From assembly GCF_003611585.1 (NCBI RefSeq), contig NZ_RAVW01000022.1, positions 1-44,792 of the forward strand: a DNA stretch of 44,792 nt, given 5' to 3'. Numbering within the stretch: position 1 is the first letter of the stretch; the number at the start of each line of letters is the position of its first letter. Made by a program: the position numbers and the translations under genes. Source of the DNA: Corallococcus exercitus (GTDB lineage: Bacteria > Myxococcota > Myxococcia > Myxococcales > Myxococcaceae). Under the pieces are notes generated by a model that saw only the letters and a program-made list of their open reading frames with translations, was not told the origin of the DNA and ran no database searches. This document shows, in pieces, positions 31,272 through 40,245 of this stretch.

Positions 31272-33449
31272 CTACTCGAGCAGCTCTCCACGCTCCGCCT
31301 TGGCGACGAGCGACGCGGGCGGAAGGAAGTGCTTCCCGTAGCGCTCCGCGAGCTGGCGCGCGCGGATGACGAAGCCGCGGGGCCCCGTGCCGGACGGGCC
31401 CTCGTAGCCGTTGATGTACTGCACGACGCCGCCCGTCCACGGCGGGAAGCCGATGCCCAGGATGGAGCCCACGTTCGCGTCCGCGACGGAGCGCAGCACG
31501 CCCTCGTCGAAGCAGCGCACCGTGTCGATGGCCTCCGCGAAGAGCATCCGCTCCTTCATGTCCTCGAAGGGGATGGTGTGGCCCGGCTTCGTGTAGTGCT
31601 TCTCCAGCCCCGGCCAGAGGTTCGTGCGCTTGCCGTCCGCGTAGTCGTAGAACCCGCCGCCCGTGGAGCGGCCCTTGCGCCCGTGCTGATCGATCATGGC
31701 GTCCATGACCGCGTAGCTGCCGTGGTCCTGCCACGGCTGGCCCGCGGCCTCCACGGCCGCCTTCGTCTCCTGGCGGATCTTCCGGGGCAGCGTCAGCGTG
31801 AGTTCGTCCACCAGCTGGAGCGGGGCGGCGGGGTAGCCCGCCTGGAGGCCCGCCTGCTCGATGGACGCGGGCGCGATGCCCTCGCCCACCATGGCGATGG
31901 CCTCGTTGAGGAAGGTGCCAATCACGCGGCTGGTGAAGAAGCCCCGGCTGTCGTTGACGACGATGGGCGTCTTGCCAATCTGCACCGCGATGTCGATGGC
32001 CTTCGCCAGCGTCGCGTCACTCGTCTGCTTGCCGGCGATGAGCTCCAAGAGCGGCATCTTGTCCACGGGGGAGAAGAAGTGCATGCCCACGAAGTCCGGC
32101 GGCCGGGACACGCCTTCCGCGAGCAGGGTGATGGGCAGGGTGGAGGTGTTGGACCCCAGCACCGCGTCCGGCGCCACCACGCCTTGAATCTCCTGGAAGA
32201 CCTTGTGCTTGAGCTTCACGTCCTCGAACACGGCCTCGATGACCAGGTCGCAGCCCGCGAGCGCGGCGGGGTCTTCCGCGGGGGTGATGCGCGCCAGCAG
32301 CGCGTCGCCCTTCTCCTTCGTGACGGAGCCCTTGGAGACGGCCTTCTCCACCAGCTTGACGGAGTAGCCCTTGCCCTTCTCCGCGGCCGCGAGGCTCACG
32401 TCCTTGAGCACCACGTCGATGCCGGCCTTGGCGCACACGTAGGCGATGCCCGCGCCCATCATGCCCGCGCCCAGCACGCCGACCTTCCTGGCCGTGTGCT
32501 GCGGGTAGCCCTTGGGGCGGCCGCCGCCGGAGTTGATGTGCTGCATGTCGAAGAAGAACGCCTGCATCATGTTCTTCGCGACCTGGCCGACGACGAGCTC
32601 CGTGAAGTAGCGCGACTCGATGGTGAACGCCGTGTCCACGTCCACCTGCGTGCTCTCCACCGCCACCGCCATGATGGCGCGCGGCGCCGGCATGTTCGCG
32701 CCCTTGAGCTGCTTGCGCAGGTTGGCGGGGAACGCGGGCAGGTTCGCCGCGAACGCCGGATGGGACGGCGTGCCGCCCGGAATCTTGTAGCCCTTCTGGT
32801 CCCACGGTTGCTGCGCCGTCGGGTTCGCCTTCACCCACGCCTTGGCCGCGGGCAGGAGCGCGTCCACGGACGGCACCACCTCATGCACCAGCCCCAGGTC
32901 CTTCGCCTCCTGCGGGCGGTAGCGCTGGCCCTGGAGCAGCACCTTCATCAGGGCGTCCGTGATGCCCAGCATGCGCACGGTGCGCACCACGCCGCCGCCG
33001 CCGGGCAGCAGGCCCAGCGTCACCTCCGGCAGGCCCACCTGCGCGCCCTTCACGTCCGCGATGATGCGGCGGTGGCACGCGAGGGCGATCTCCAGCCCGC
33101 CGCCCAGCGCCGCGCCGTTGATGGCCGCGACCACGGGCTTGCCCAGCGTCTCCAGCGTGCGCAGCTGCGCCTTGATCTCCTGGCCCAGCTCGAAGACCTG
33201 CTTCGCCTCGTCCTTCTTCACGCGGCGCAGGTCGTTCAGGTCGCCGCCCGCGAAGAAGGTCTTCTTGGCGGAGGTGATGACGACGCCGGTGATGCTGTTC
33301 TTCTCCTTCACCAGCCGGTCCACCGCCGCGCGCATGGAATTCACGTAGGCGGCGTTCATGGTGTTGGCGGACTGGGAGGGGTCGTCCATCGTCAACACGA
33401 CGATGCCGTCCGCGTCCTGTTCCCAGCGCAGGGTGTTCTGTTCGCTCAT
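31272..33449 (-). CDS. fadJ: FadJ-type multienzyme: enoyl-CoA hydratase plus 3-hydroxyacyl-CoA dehydrogenase
   Basis: 725 residues. The N-terminal hydratase/isomerase part (1-200) has the oxyanion-hole motifs FAGGDL and NGAALGGGLE, with the two catalytic Glu at 120 and 142. The dehydrogenase starts at GVLGAGMMGAGI (324-335), the NAD-binding glycine loop, and continues through SNTSTLPI and MHFFSPVDKMPLLE to two C-terminal helical domains (about 520-725). It performs steps two and three of fatty acid beta-oxidation. The ATG at 33449 is 37 bases after the thiolase stop on the same strand, so the two form an operon; the usual pairing is of this alpha-like chain with the beta-like thiolase. Length agrees with FadJ/FadB families. 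Aldehyde dehydrogenase remnants begin right after its stop. Confidence 0.92.
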   Translation of the reverse strand: MSEQNTLRWEQDADGIVVLTMDDPSQSANTMNAAYVNSMRAAVDRLVKEKNSITGVVITSAKKTFFAGGDLNDLRRVKKDEAKQVFELGQEIKAQLRTLETLGKPVVAAINGAALGGGLEIALACHRRIIADVKGAQVGLPEVTLGLLPGGGGVVRTVRMLGITDALMKVLLQGQRYRPQEAKDLGLVHEVVPSVDALLPAAKAWVKANPTAQQPWDQKGYKIPGGTPSHPAFAANLPAFPANLRKQLKGANMPAPRAIMAVAVESTQVDVDTAFTIESRYFTELVVGQVAKNMMQAFFFDMQHINSGGGRPKGYPQHTARKVGVLGAGMMGAGIAYVCAKAGIDVVLKDVSLAAAEKGKGYSVKLVEKAVSKGSVTKEKGDALLARITPAEDPAALAGCDLVIEAVFEDVKLKHKVFQEIQGVVAPDAVLGSNTSTLPITLLAEGVSRPPDFVGMHFFSPVDKMPLLELIAGKQTSDATLAKAIDIAVQIGKTPIVVNDSRGFFTSRVIGTFLNEAIAMVGEGIAPASIEQAGLQAGYPAAPLQLVDELTLTLPRKIRQETKAAVEAAGQPWQDHGSYAVMDAMIDQHGRKGRSTGGGFYDYADGKRTNLWPGLEKHYTKPGHTIPFEDMKERMLFAEAIDTVRCFDEGVLRSVADANVGSILGIGFPPWTGGVVQYINGYEGPSGTGPRGFVIRARQLAERYGKHFLPPASLVAKAERGELLE

Positions 33450-33486
33450 GGCTTTGCTCGGATGTCTTTGAAAGGAGGGGGAGGGT

Positions 33487-34698
<1,212 letters not shown>

Positions 34699-34728
34699 GG
34701 GGAGCCTCCTTGTGAGAAGGGGAGGACG

Positions 34729-34941
34729 CTACAGGGACCGGGCGACGAGTTCCTTCATGACCTCGTTCGCGCCGGCGAAGATTCGCAGGACGCGCGTGTC
34801 CGCGAACAGATGGGCGATGGGGTATTCCTTCATATCGCCGTACCCGCCGAACAGCTGGAGGCACCAGTCCACGCCGAGTCAGGCCTGGTCGGACACGCAG
34901 TCCTTCGCCATGGCCGCCGTGTGGACGGTGCCCGGCAGGCG
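34729..34941 (-). pseudogene. Acyl-CoA dehydrogenase C-terminal remnant with in-frame stop
   Basis: About 70 codons in one frame: LPGTVHTAAMAKDCVSDQA, a TGA at 34879-34881, then LGVDWCLQLFGGYGDMKEYP and RVLRIFAGANEVMKELVARS followed by Leu and a normal TAG stop at 34729. The GGYGDMKEYP and RI(F/Y)(A/E)G(A/T)NE motifs are those of acyl-CoA dehydrogenases. Everything upstream of this tail is gone. It lies 30 bases before the thiolase start, where an intact gene for step one would be expected. Confidence 0.8.
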
Positions 34942-34969
34942 AGGGGGCCCGGACCGCCCGTGGGTCCGC

Positions 34970-35635
34970 TCACTTCGGGGGCCCCGGCTTCTTCGTCGCG
35001 GCGCCGCGCCCGGGCGTCGCCGTCCGGGCGAGCTGGGGGAGCAGGTCGCGCACGATGAGGAGGAGCGATTCGCTTAGGAGCAGGTGCGTCTCCTCGCGGC
35101 TGAGCGTCCCGTCGCGGAGCCACTCGCGGATGGAGGACTTCACCAGTCCGCCGTAGGAGCGGATCATCGCCCGCTGCCTTGAATCATTGCCGACCTCGGC
35201 CTTGAGCCCCAGGAACTCGAGCGTTCGCGACGCGGCCACGTCGTCCGCCTCGGCGATGATGCGCTCGACGTCCGGATCCACGCCGATGCCGCCGCTCCCG
35301 ATGACGGCCAGGTACGTCTTGCCGTGGGTCGCCACGGTGTCCAGGTACCACTCGACGCTGCGCTCGACGCGCTCTCGCAGGGTGCCGGTCATGGGGACGC
35401 TCTTTTCGATGCCGGGCATGAGCAGCATCCGCTTCACGACCTTCAGGTAGAGGTCCCGCTTCTGCCCGAAGTAGTGGTTGAGGAGTCCCCGCGCGACGCC
35501 CGCCTCCTTGGCGATGTCGGTGGTGGAGACCTCCGCGTAGGGGCGCTCGCCGAACAGGCGCATGGCGCAATCGAGGATCTGCTGCCGACGCTCGTCCGGT
35601 TCGAGCCGTTTCCAGCGGGGGGCCAGGGCGCTCAT
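34970..35635 (-). CDS. TetR-family transcriptional regulator
   Basis: 221 residues. The N-terminal helix-turn-helix is standard (RRQQILDCAMRLFGERPYAE, VSTTDIAKEAGVARGLLNHY, FGQKRDLYLKVV), and the C-terminal region is a helical ligand-binding domain of about 150 residues ending in a Lys/Pro tail. Its ATG overlaps the stop of the enoyl-CoA hydratase remnant (ATGA), so it was once part of that transcript. Placement directly upstream of the fad genes suggests control of fatty acid breakdown with an acyl-CoA ligand; this is inferred from context. Confidence 0.88.
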   Translation of the reverse strand: MSALAPRWKRLEPDERRQQILDCAMRLFGERPYAEVSTTDIAKEAGVARGLLNHYFGQKRDLYLKVVKRMLLMPGIEKSVPMTGTLRERVERSVEWYLDTVATHGKTYLAVIGSGGIGVDPDVERIIAEADDVAASRTLEFLGLKAEVGNDSRQRAMIRSYGGLVKSSIREWLRDGTLSREETHLLLSESLLLIVRDLLPQLARTATPGRGAATKKPGPPK

Positions 35636-35772
35636 CGGCGTGCCCCCGGCCAGGGGAGGAACGCGGGCAGGTCCTGAGTCTCCGTCCGGGAGAATCGCGC
35701 GGGTCGCTTCTGCATGAAGGCCATGACGCCTTCTAGCGCGTCAGGGCTGTCCGCCAGGCTGGTCCGCGGGGC
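35632..35772 (-). pseudogene. Enoyl-CoA hydratase C-terminal remnant, cut at the DUF5953 cassette
   Basis: An open frame of about 45 codons reading TSLADSPDALEGVMAFMQKR and then PARF, followed by a divergent tail and a TGA overlapping the TetR ATG. The EGVMAFMQKRPARF end is the standard C-terminus of enoyl-CoA hydratase/isomerase proteins (EG..AF..KR.P.F). Everything 5' of about 35772 is replaced by the DUF5953 gene, whose stop is at 35773-35775. Confidence 0.75.
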
Positions 35773-36528
35773 TCAAGGCATCGAGCGTCCGCCAATCTCC
35801 GGGAAGCGCTCGTAGGTCCGCAGGAGCGTGTCCAGGTGGGCAGGGTTGTTGTAATCGAGTGGCGCGTCCGTGAGTTGCACGACCCACCCGCCCGACGCCG
35901 TCCGCCGCGACCGCGCGAGCAATTCGGTGTCGCGAGCAGGATCCGGGAACCCGATGGTCCGTGCGGCAGCGGCCGACCAGTAGTTCAGCCACCCCAGGAA
36001 ACATGGAATCTCGGGGGCGGGGAGCTTCTCGGGAAGGTGGAGCATGGGAAGCCCACGGGGTGAGCGCTCCGGCCCATTCGCCGAGCGGCGCATCTGCTGC
36101 GCGACCTCCGCACCGTAACCATTGGGCGACGCATGCCCCCAGAACGAGCGCGCTCCCTCCGCCACGGCTTCAAGCACAGCTGCCGAAGCCGCGATCACGG
36201 CTGCGTCCAGTGGCAGCTTTGCATGAACTTCAAACTGGGGCCGACCGCCTGGGCTGAGGAGTGCCGGGCTTTCCCAGCCCGTAAGCGTCACGGGGTGACG
36301 CTCGTCTCCGTTGCATACAAGAGGGAAGCCACCGTCCTTGATTCTTTCGACGAGCCACGCGTCGCGCTGCGGCAGGGCGATGAGCTGCCCTCCTTCGCCG
36401 ACTTCCCATTCCAGGCGCAAGCCGGGGAGCGCATGTTCCATCCCATGGGCAATGGCGAGCGTGCGGCCGTCGTCGGCCATGAGCACAGGCGCGTAGACGA
36501 TAAGAGTGAGGGCTTTACGCCTGGTCAT
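35773..36528 (-). CDS. DUF5953 family protein, candidate immunity partner
   Basis: 251 residues, no signal peptide. The protein has LTLIVYAPVLMADDGRTLAI near the start, HGMEHALPGLRLEWEV, a conserved GWLNYWSAAAARTIGFPDPA segment near 185-204, and the end LLRTYERFPEIGGRSMP; this agrees with the DUF5953 family as I remember it from myxobacterial genomes. The ATG at 36528 overlaps the stop of the DUF6310 gene (ATGA), so the two are translated together. A cytoplasmic protein made together with a secreted, nuclease-like lipoprotein fits an immunity role. The function is inferred only from pairing. Confidence 0.75.
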   Translation of the reverse strand: MTRRKALTLIVYAPVLMADDGRTLAIAHGMEHALPGLRLEWEVGEGGQLIALPQRDAWLVERIKDGGFPLVCNGDERHPVTLTGWESPALLSPGGRPQFEVHAKLPLDAAVIAASAAVLEAVAEGARSFWGHASPNGYGAEVAQQMRRSANGPERSPRGLPMLHLPEKLPAPEIPCFLGWLNYWSAAAARTIGFPDPARDTELLARSRRTASGGWVVQLTDAPLDYNNPAHLDTLLRTYERFPEIGGRSMP

Positions 36529-37442
36529 CGTGTGCACCCCGTGACGACGACATCCAGCGAGGGAATTTGGTCGAGGAGCGCGTCTTTGTGTGACTGAGTG
36601 CTCACCCCGATGACGAAGCCATATCCACATGCCGCCGCCGCGTCTCGCTCCTTCCTGAGTTGTTTCACTTCTTTCTCAATCTCCTGGTCTTGGACGAAGG
36701 CGTTGTACGTATCAAACTGATGGGTCTTGATCTCCCACAACACCCGCACGCCGACTTGCAGCGCATCGAAGCGGGCACCGCCCACGAGCACGTCCATCCC
36801 GGGATAACGGTTGGGCGGGACCTTGTCGGCACAGTCGTTATGGAAAGTATCCTGGCCCGCGTGAGGCACAGGAACGGGCTCGCAACTTGCGTGGCGCGTT
36901 GGGCCCACGGGGACAGGTGGCACCGGGGGCTGCCTGTCCTGCCCTGCTGGCTCGGGTTCCGCCTCTGGCTTCCGTTTCGCGACGGCCTCCCGGGATGCCG
37001 CCTTCGTTCCTCGCGCGGTCCCTGATTCTTCAGGGTAGAGATGCCGTAGCTCATATGCATCCAGCTCCTCCTTGATGGCGACGGCGACCACCACCACGCC
37101 AAGGACGATCACGGCTCCCACGACGACCTCCGGAGCCGCCAGGACACAGAACCCAAGTCCCACGGCTGCGGCGCCAGTGGAGGCAACCGCGCATCTTCCC
37201 GTGGGGTCGTGGAACTCGACCCGGTCACGGTCGAGGGCCTGGAAGCACCTCTCCACCAAAACGGGCCATGGCTGGGACGCCTCACGGACGACGCAACGGC
37301 CGCCATCAAGCCAGGGCAGCTTCGCTGCTCGCTGGAGGTGGGTGATTCGCTGGCTCCGAGGCCTATGCGGAGCGGGTGACGGCGTCGATGCAGCACAGGC
37401 CGAGAGAAAGAGGAGGAGGGGGATGCAAGCGCGGATGCGCAT
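36525..37442 (-). CDS. DUF6310 lipoprotein with nuclease-like D...ExK domain, candidate toxin
   Basis: 305 residues with a perfect lipobox (LFLSAC, Cys16). A hydrophobic stretch (about 86-123) could form one or two membrane helices, followed by a Lys/Glu/Pro linker (about 140-195). The C-terminal domain (about 197-305) begins FHNDCADKVPPNRYPGMDVL, continues with GGARFDALQ, then LWEIKTHQFDTYN, with Asp226, Glu237 and Lys239 forming a PD-(D/E)xK-type nuclease signature, and ends near GYGFVIGVSTQSHKDALL. This matches DUF6310 as I remember it. The sequence of this domain is visibly less GC-rich than its neighbours (for example 36560-36720). I chose ATG 37442 (GAAAGG eight bases upstream); GTG 37448 is possible. 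A cell-surface-anchored nuclease used against rival cells is inference. Confidence 0.75.
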   Translation of the reverse strand: MRIRACIPLLLFLSACAASTPSPAPHRPRSQRITHLQRAAKLPWLDGGRCVVREASQPWPVLVERCFQALDRDRVEFHDPTGRCAVASTGAAAVGLGFCVLAAPEVVVGAVIVLGVVVVAVAIKEELDAYELRHLYPEESGTARGTKAASREAVAKRKPEAEPEPAGQDRQPPVPPVPVGPTRHASCEPVPVPHAGQDTFHNDCADKVPPNRYPGMDVLVGGARFDALQVGVRVLWEIKTHQFDTYNAFVQDQEIEKEVKQLRKERDAAAACGYGFVIGVSTQSHKDALLDQIPSLDVVVTGCTR

Positions 37443-37480
37443 GACCACGGCCTTTCAACCACGGAGCGGCGGACTCACGT

Positions 37481-38335
37481 CTACGGGTTGCCCGCTTCCG
37501 CGTACAGCACGAACCCATCGACGGGCATGGGTGCATGGGGGACCAGCGTCTTCACGAGAAAGAGGTTGTCGCAGTGCTCGGCGTTCAGTCCGCCAAAGAC
37601 TGTCTTGATGGCCGGCTCCACGCACTCTTCAGCGGAAAGAGATGCGCTGCCTGCCTGAGCAAGCCTGCGCACGATGTGCGCGGGGTGAATCGTCCACTCA
37701 TGGCTCCCAGGATCGATTCGAGTGCCCAGCTGTCCGAGCCACCGCACGAGGTCCACTCTTTGTGACTCAAGAAGCTTGTCGAAGTCCGTCCTGGGCGGCT
37801 TGCCGCTGGAGGGCGCGAGCCATCCGGTCACGCTCGCCTCCGGCATGGCCGACTCCGACCATGCGGCCACCGCCGATGGATCGATGATCCGAAACCGCGT
37901 ATCCACGCGGTCCATCGGCGGTTCGCTGTTCCAATAGCGCGTGAACTCCTGACCGACGTACCCCGAGAGTTCGACGCGCCCACCGGCATCCACCTCCATC
38001 AGGAACTCAGGGGTGCTGTCGTAGATGTTGTACTGAAATGCAGGCACGCCCAGGCGCGAGGCAAGGCGCGCGAGCAGCGGCGGGGTTCCCTGCATCAGGA
38101 GCTCGAAGGGAGCGGTGCGCAGGACCGTCCATCCGGGGGCGCCGTGAAAGCCCGCCAGACCCCAGCGCCGCACCTCGTCCCCGAGCCCGTACTGCATGCG
38201 ATCGTACGGCTCCGGGGTGCGCGGCCCGGGGGTCGTCAGTCGCCGGCCCGCCTCCACCAACAAGCGTGAGAGTTCCCTCTCGACCCTGGCGAGATCCGCG
38301 CACTGGATGAAGGCCACGTTGAGCCACGTTCCCAT
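37481..38335 (-). CDS. Unknown protein in the DUF6310/DUF5953 cassette
   Basis: 284 residues, no signal peptide or membrane helix. Features seen: N-terminal LNVAFIQCADLARVERELSR, then QYGLGDEVRRWGLAGFHGAP and GWTVLRTAPFELL; a middle part with YNIYDSTPEFLMEVDAGGRV; and SGYVGQEFTRYWNSEPPMDR. The C-terminal part holds two Cys (CVEPAIKTVFGGLNAEHC). The fold looks like a SUKH- or stress-type immunity or regulatory protein by its length and cytoplasmic nature, but I do not recognise it. It lies 38 bases upstream of the DUF6310 start on the same strand and so probably shares its transcript. No clear ribosome site. It could be a second immunity protein, or unrelated cargo. Confidence 0.65.
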   Translation of the reverse strand: MGTWLNVAFIQCADLARVERELSRLLVEAGRRLTTPGPRTPEPYDRMQYGLGDEVRRWGLAGFHGAPGWTVLRTAPFELLMQGTPPLLARLASRLGVPAFQYNIYDSTPEFLMEVDAGGRVELSGYVGQEFTRYWNSEPPMDRVDTRFRIIDPSAVAAWSESAMPEASVTGWLAPSSGKPPRTDFDKLLESQRVDLVRWLGQLGTRIDPGSHEWTIHPAHIVRRLAQAGSASLSAEECVEPAIKTVFGGLNAEHCDNLFLVKTLVPHAPMPVDGFVLYAEAGNP

Positions 38336-38381
38336 GCGGGAGGAGCCTGCCAGTCGAGGCGATGCCGGTCCACGAGCGGGC

Positions 38382-38672
38382 CTACTGGCAGAACCAGCCG
38401 TTCTGCACCCAGCCCCACTTGTTCACGTGCCCATAGGCGAAGCCGTAGGCCCACTCGCCGCTGGGCGAGTACTTTGTCACCTCCATCGTCTGCCCCGCGT
38501 ACAGCGTGCCGATGAAGATGCCCGCGGGCGCGTCGCGGACGTACAGGTCCTGCGCGCACACCGTCAGCCGCGAGCTGGCCCACGCCGGCTTCACCTGGAA
38601 GGCCTGCCACGCGCCCACCGCGCAGAGCGCGACCAGGGCCGCGCGCACCAGCTTCGTCTGGAAGGTCGTCAT
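38382..38672 (-). CDS. Small secreted SH3-like protein
   Basis: 96 residues with a Sec signal (about 1-32, LVRAALVALCAVGAWQAFQVKPAWA). The mature part is a single SH3b-like domain, with LYVRDAPAGIFIGTLYAGQTMEV as the typical first two strands and WGWVQNGWFCQ at the end. Two Cys at CAQD and FCQ could form a disulfide. AGGACGGAA before the ATG at 38672 gives a good start. It is 26 bases downstream of another small SH3-like gene on the same strand. SH3b domains often bind peptidoglycan; here it is likely an envelope protein. Confidence 0.75.
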   Translation of the reverse strand: MTTFQTKLVRAALVALCAVGAWQAFQVKPAWASSRLTVCAQDLYVRDAPAGIFIGTLYAGQTMEVTKYSPSGEWAYGFAYGHVNKWGWVQNGWFCQ

Positions 38673-38698
38673 TTCCGTCCTCGTTCCGGGCATGGGGT

Positions 38699-39073
38699 TC
38701 AGAAGCAGCCCGCGATGGGGTTGTTGGGGCCCGCGCACCGGGTCATGCAGGAGCGCAGCAGGTAGCCCCAGTCATCCGGGCCGTAGTCCAGGATGACGGC
38801 CCACGACGCCGTGCCCGCGTCCTGCCGGATGCCGACCTTGTCGCCGTAGCCGAGCACGCGGATGGGATCCCTCGGTCCCGACGTCGTCGAGTAGTTGCCG
38901 TACATCGTCGCGCTCTGACAGGTGACGATGGCGTGGTCCGTGTAGACCTGCTGCGCGACGCTGCCACGGCCCTCGTCCGGGGAGCGCTCCTCCGGAGCTT
39001 CCGGCCCACAGCCGGGCACGACCGCCAGCAGTCCCGAGACTCCCAACACGACGGCGCTTCGCTTGAGGTTCAT
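38699..39073 (-). CDS. SH3-like lipoprotein
   Basis: 124 residues with a lipoprotein-type signal (LLAVVPGC, Cys22). The mature part contains AIVTCQSATMYGNYSTTSGP, RDPIRVLGYGDKVGIRQDAG and DYGPDDWGYLLRSCMTRC, again an SH3b-like arrangement with four Cys, perhaps two disulfides. Paralogous in design to the gene downstream (38382-38672), so the pair probably arose by duplication and now diverges. It is divergent from the gene at 39280 over a 206-base region. Confidence 0.7.
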   Translation of the reverse strand: MNLKRSAVVLGVSGLLAVVPGCGPEAPEERSPDEGRGSVAQQVYTDHAIVTCQSATMYGNYSTTSGPRDPIRVLGYGDKVGIRQDAGTASWAVILDYGPDDWGYLLRSCMTRCAGPNNPIAGCF

Positions 39074-39279
39074 GCCTGAGCTGTAGGGCCTCTTGGGAAA
39101 ACCCGTCAATACGAGGCTGTCACGTTCCTGTCTGGACTGATGACTTGAGACATCAGGTGATGAACCGCGTCATCGGGCCACGCGCCGCGTCGTGGGGGAA
39201 CTCGCGTCCCAAGTGACTGATTTCACGGAAGGGCCTCGCAGCCCGGGGGCTGGCATGTGCCGTGCTCTTGGGTCCCGGC

Positions 39280-40242
39280 ATGTCCATCTCCTCCCTGAAC
39301 CGCGCGTCCTTCTCCCAGCCCCTCTCGAGCCCCTCCCAGCTCCAGCCGGCCGCCGTGGCGGGCACCCAGGCGCAGCAGCCCCGCGGAGACCTGCGGCGCA
39401 TGCTCATGACGGACTCCTTCGAGCAGGGACCGGGCCGCGTCGGCGGAGCCTCCGGTGACTTCGAGAAGCAGCTGGCCCAGGCGGTGAGCCAGCTCTCGCA
39501 GCTGGTGCAGGCCCTGGAGGTGCCGTCCCTGGGCGACCTGGGCGAGGACGCGCAGGTTGCCGCTCCCAAGGTCGGCGGGGCGGGTGGTGCGGCTCCCACC
39601 GCGAGCGCGGCGGCTCCGGCGCACCCCACGTACAACAGTGACGCGGGCCCCGGCTTCGGCCCGCCGTCCGCCGGCTCCACGGAGCCCGCGCCCGCGAACG
39701 CGCCGTGGCTGGCCAAGAACAACGTCGGGTCGCCCTACAACAGCAACATGCAGCTCATCGACCCGGGCCAGAAGGACCAGTTCAAGTACACCAACACGTT
39801 CACCAACAACACGAACGCGCCGCGGACCATCACCCTCTGGAACAAGACGGGGGAGAACGGCAACCCGAACGACGGGCAGAACTTCGACAAGAGCACGCCG
39901 AAGACGTTCACGCTCCAGCCCGGCCAGTCGCAGGTGGTGGCGTTCGACAGCAACAGCAGCGTGGCGTGGTGCGCGTCGAAGGACGGCTCGGCGAAGCCCG
40001 GCGCGAACTCCGGGCAGACGTGGGGCGAGGCGACGTTCGCGAACTCCGGCACGGGCTGGAGCGGCTACGACACCAGCCAGATTTCCCCCGCGGGCCACAA
40101 CGGCAAGATGTCCATCACCAACGAGGCGACCGGCAAGACCGTGACGGAGGCCAACGCCTGGCAGACGGAGAAGGACGACCCGGCGGGCCATGACGTTGGC
40201 GTTCCCGCCGGGCCGCTGAACCTCAAGACGGAGCTTGGCTGA
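39280..40242 (+). CDS. Unknown protein with low-complexity N-terminus and a Trp/Gly-rich beta domain
   Basis: 320 residues; no typical Sec signal. Residues 1-130 are Ser, Gln, Ala, Pro and Gly-rich with one helix (FEKQLAQAVSQLSQLVQALE). The C-terminal 180 residues are a beta-domain: SPYNSNMQLIDPGQKDQFKY, the Thr/Asn-rich TNTFTNNTNAPRTITLW, PKTFTLQPGQSQVVAFDSNS and SGYDTSQISPAGHNGKMSIT. The latter resembles the YD.S...G.N..M motif of thaumatin-like proteins, but only weakly. Low-complexity N-terminus plus no Sec signal recalls some type III-like or harpin-type secreted proteins. I chose ATG 39280; GTG 39262 is possible. It stops only three bases before the stop of the opposing FAD oxidoreductase gene. 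Confidence 0.6.
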   Translation: MSISSLNRASFSQPLSSPSQLQPAAVAGTQAQQPRGDLRRMLMTDSFEQGPGRVGGASGDFEKQLAQAVSQLSQLVQALEVPSLGDLGEDAQVAAPKVGGAGGAAPTASAAAPAHPTYNSDAGPGFGPPSAGSTEPAPANAPWLAKNNVGSPYNSNMQLIDPGQKDQFKYTNTFTNNTNAPRTITLWNKTGENGNPNDGQNFDKSTPKTFTLQPGQSQVVAFDSNSSVAWCASKDGSAKPGANSGQTWGEATFANSGTGWSGYDTSQISPAGHNGKMSITNEATGKTVTEANAWQTEKDDPAGHDVGVPAGPLNLKTELG

Positions 40243-40245
40243 GCC

